Positions 63,300-64,000 of a stretch of DNA of 64,000 bases are shown one piece after another (positions within the stretch are counted from its first letter, which is position 1; every line of letters begins with the position of its first letter). The stretch is taken from NCBI GenBank assembly GCA_033065855.1, contig JAVXUO010000936.1, positions 1 to 64,000 of the forward strand, given 5' to 3'. The notes beneath the pieces were generated by a model. That model was given only the letters and a program-made list of their open reading frames with translations. It had not been told where the DNA came from and searched no databases. The DNA comes from Escallonia rubra (taxonomy: Eukaryota > Streptophyta > Magnoliopsida > Escalloniales > Escalloniaceae). The translations under genes were made by a program, and so were the position numbers.

Positions 63300-63600
63300 G
63301 AATAACATCCCTTTCATACGTCGAGGATGATAACCAGTAGCTGGAATCCATTTGCAACAAATTGATTAAATGGGTGAAAATGGAATATTGGCCTTTGATC
63401 GCTCTAAATTAAAGCACTGAATCCTTAAATTACTGTGTTAAGGATGCAAATTTGAAGAAGAAGTGAGAGTTCTCCACTGTAAAAATAGACTGGATTAGCA
63501 GTTGAAATCAACCAAATGCACGGAGAAGGCAAAATGGTTGCCAGAAATTTCTCTCCCATCACCATATGCATCTTCATTGGGTTCCTTTCTTTTGCATTTC
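63300..63600 (+). repeat. Tail of repeat copy C after the MULE
   Basis: Words ggaatattggcctttgatc, gtgagagttctccactgtaa and catatgcatcttcattgggt match copy A's tail at 53665-53860 in the same order. Confidence 0.75.
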
Positions 63601-64000
63601 TCTTGAGTCGAGGCAACGGGAAAATAAAATAAAATTCTGCAAGAGGAAAAACAACATTTAAGTTAATGATGAATAAACTTTTATTTGTTCAAAATTCAAG
63701 TTCCAGTGATAAGGGATTTGAGAGAGAGAGACCAACCAAAGAGATAATGTTCAAATTTCAAATTCATCAAATGAGAGGGATATGGGATTACCGAATTGTG
63801 AGGGAAAATTTTGGACTTAAATAGGATTAGGAGGTTTAGAAATTTTAAAAATCTATTTTACAAATTCAAAATTTATAAAAGGAAAATGTCACAAATTAAG
63901 GGAGGATAAGGTCAGCTTATAATTTAATTTAATTATGATTGATAATTTTGGAACTTTTAATAGAATCTGTGAGGTTATGATTTTCGAAATCCGTTTTGAA
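63601..64000. other. Right-edge AT-rich DNA
   Basis: No gene or repeat is seen up to the end of the window. Confidence 0.4.

Overview
This is plant nuclear DNA, almost certainly from a eudicot. The genes are split by many GT-AG introns, the encoded proteins match typical angiosperm families, and the spaces between genes are AT-rich and full of transposon debris. I cannot fix the species from the sequence alone.

Layout. 1.5-3.3 kb (minus) holds the 5' part of a CCDC174-like coiled-coil gene that runs off the left edge. 3.5-9.6 kb is a cluster of non-autonomous DNA transposons: two clear Mutator-like elements (MULEs), one probable MULE and two hAT-like elements. 10.9-13.2 kb (plus) is the cytosolic ribosomal protein gene RPL18A with typical promoter boxes. 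14.9-16.9 kb (plus) is a cytochrome b561-type membrane protein. 18.9-20.0 kb is a 5'-truncated LINE with a perfect 18-bp target duplication. 21.2-22.5 kb is another MULE. 22.5-30.0 kb (plus) is the complete seven-exon urease accessory gene UREG, whose large introns hold repeats. 31.6-38.5 kb (minus) is a four-exon 'L18a-like' small membrane protein, unrelated in function to the real RPL18A nearby. 40.7-44.3 kb holds two decayed PR-10/Bet v 1 sequences. 46.0-47.3 kb (minus) is an intact single-exon F-box gene.

The standout object is at 48,859-50,255: a Pack-MULE with about 240-bp terminal inverted repeats and a perfect 9-bp target duplication (ttataacag). It carries pieces of two unrelated host genes, a carboxylesterase (CXE/GID1-like family) and a chalcone synthase, joined in frame. 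It reads as a natural gene-shuffling product.

51.1-63.6 kb is a block of diverged roughly 2-kb segmental copies. One copy is interrupted by a 3.9-kb MULE carrying a broken FAR1/FRS-type transposase, and a related copy at about 54.4 kb appears to preserve the unoccupied site. So the window contains several non-autonomous MULEs, a gene-capturing MULE, and a dead member of the MULE transposase class. I do not claim that this particular transposase mobilised the other elements.

All calls come from reading the sequence and from remembered family features; no database search was run. Exon borders were chosen by GT/AG sites, reading-frame continuity and family conservation.
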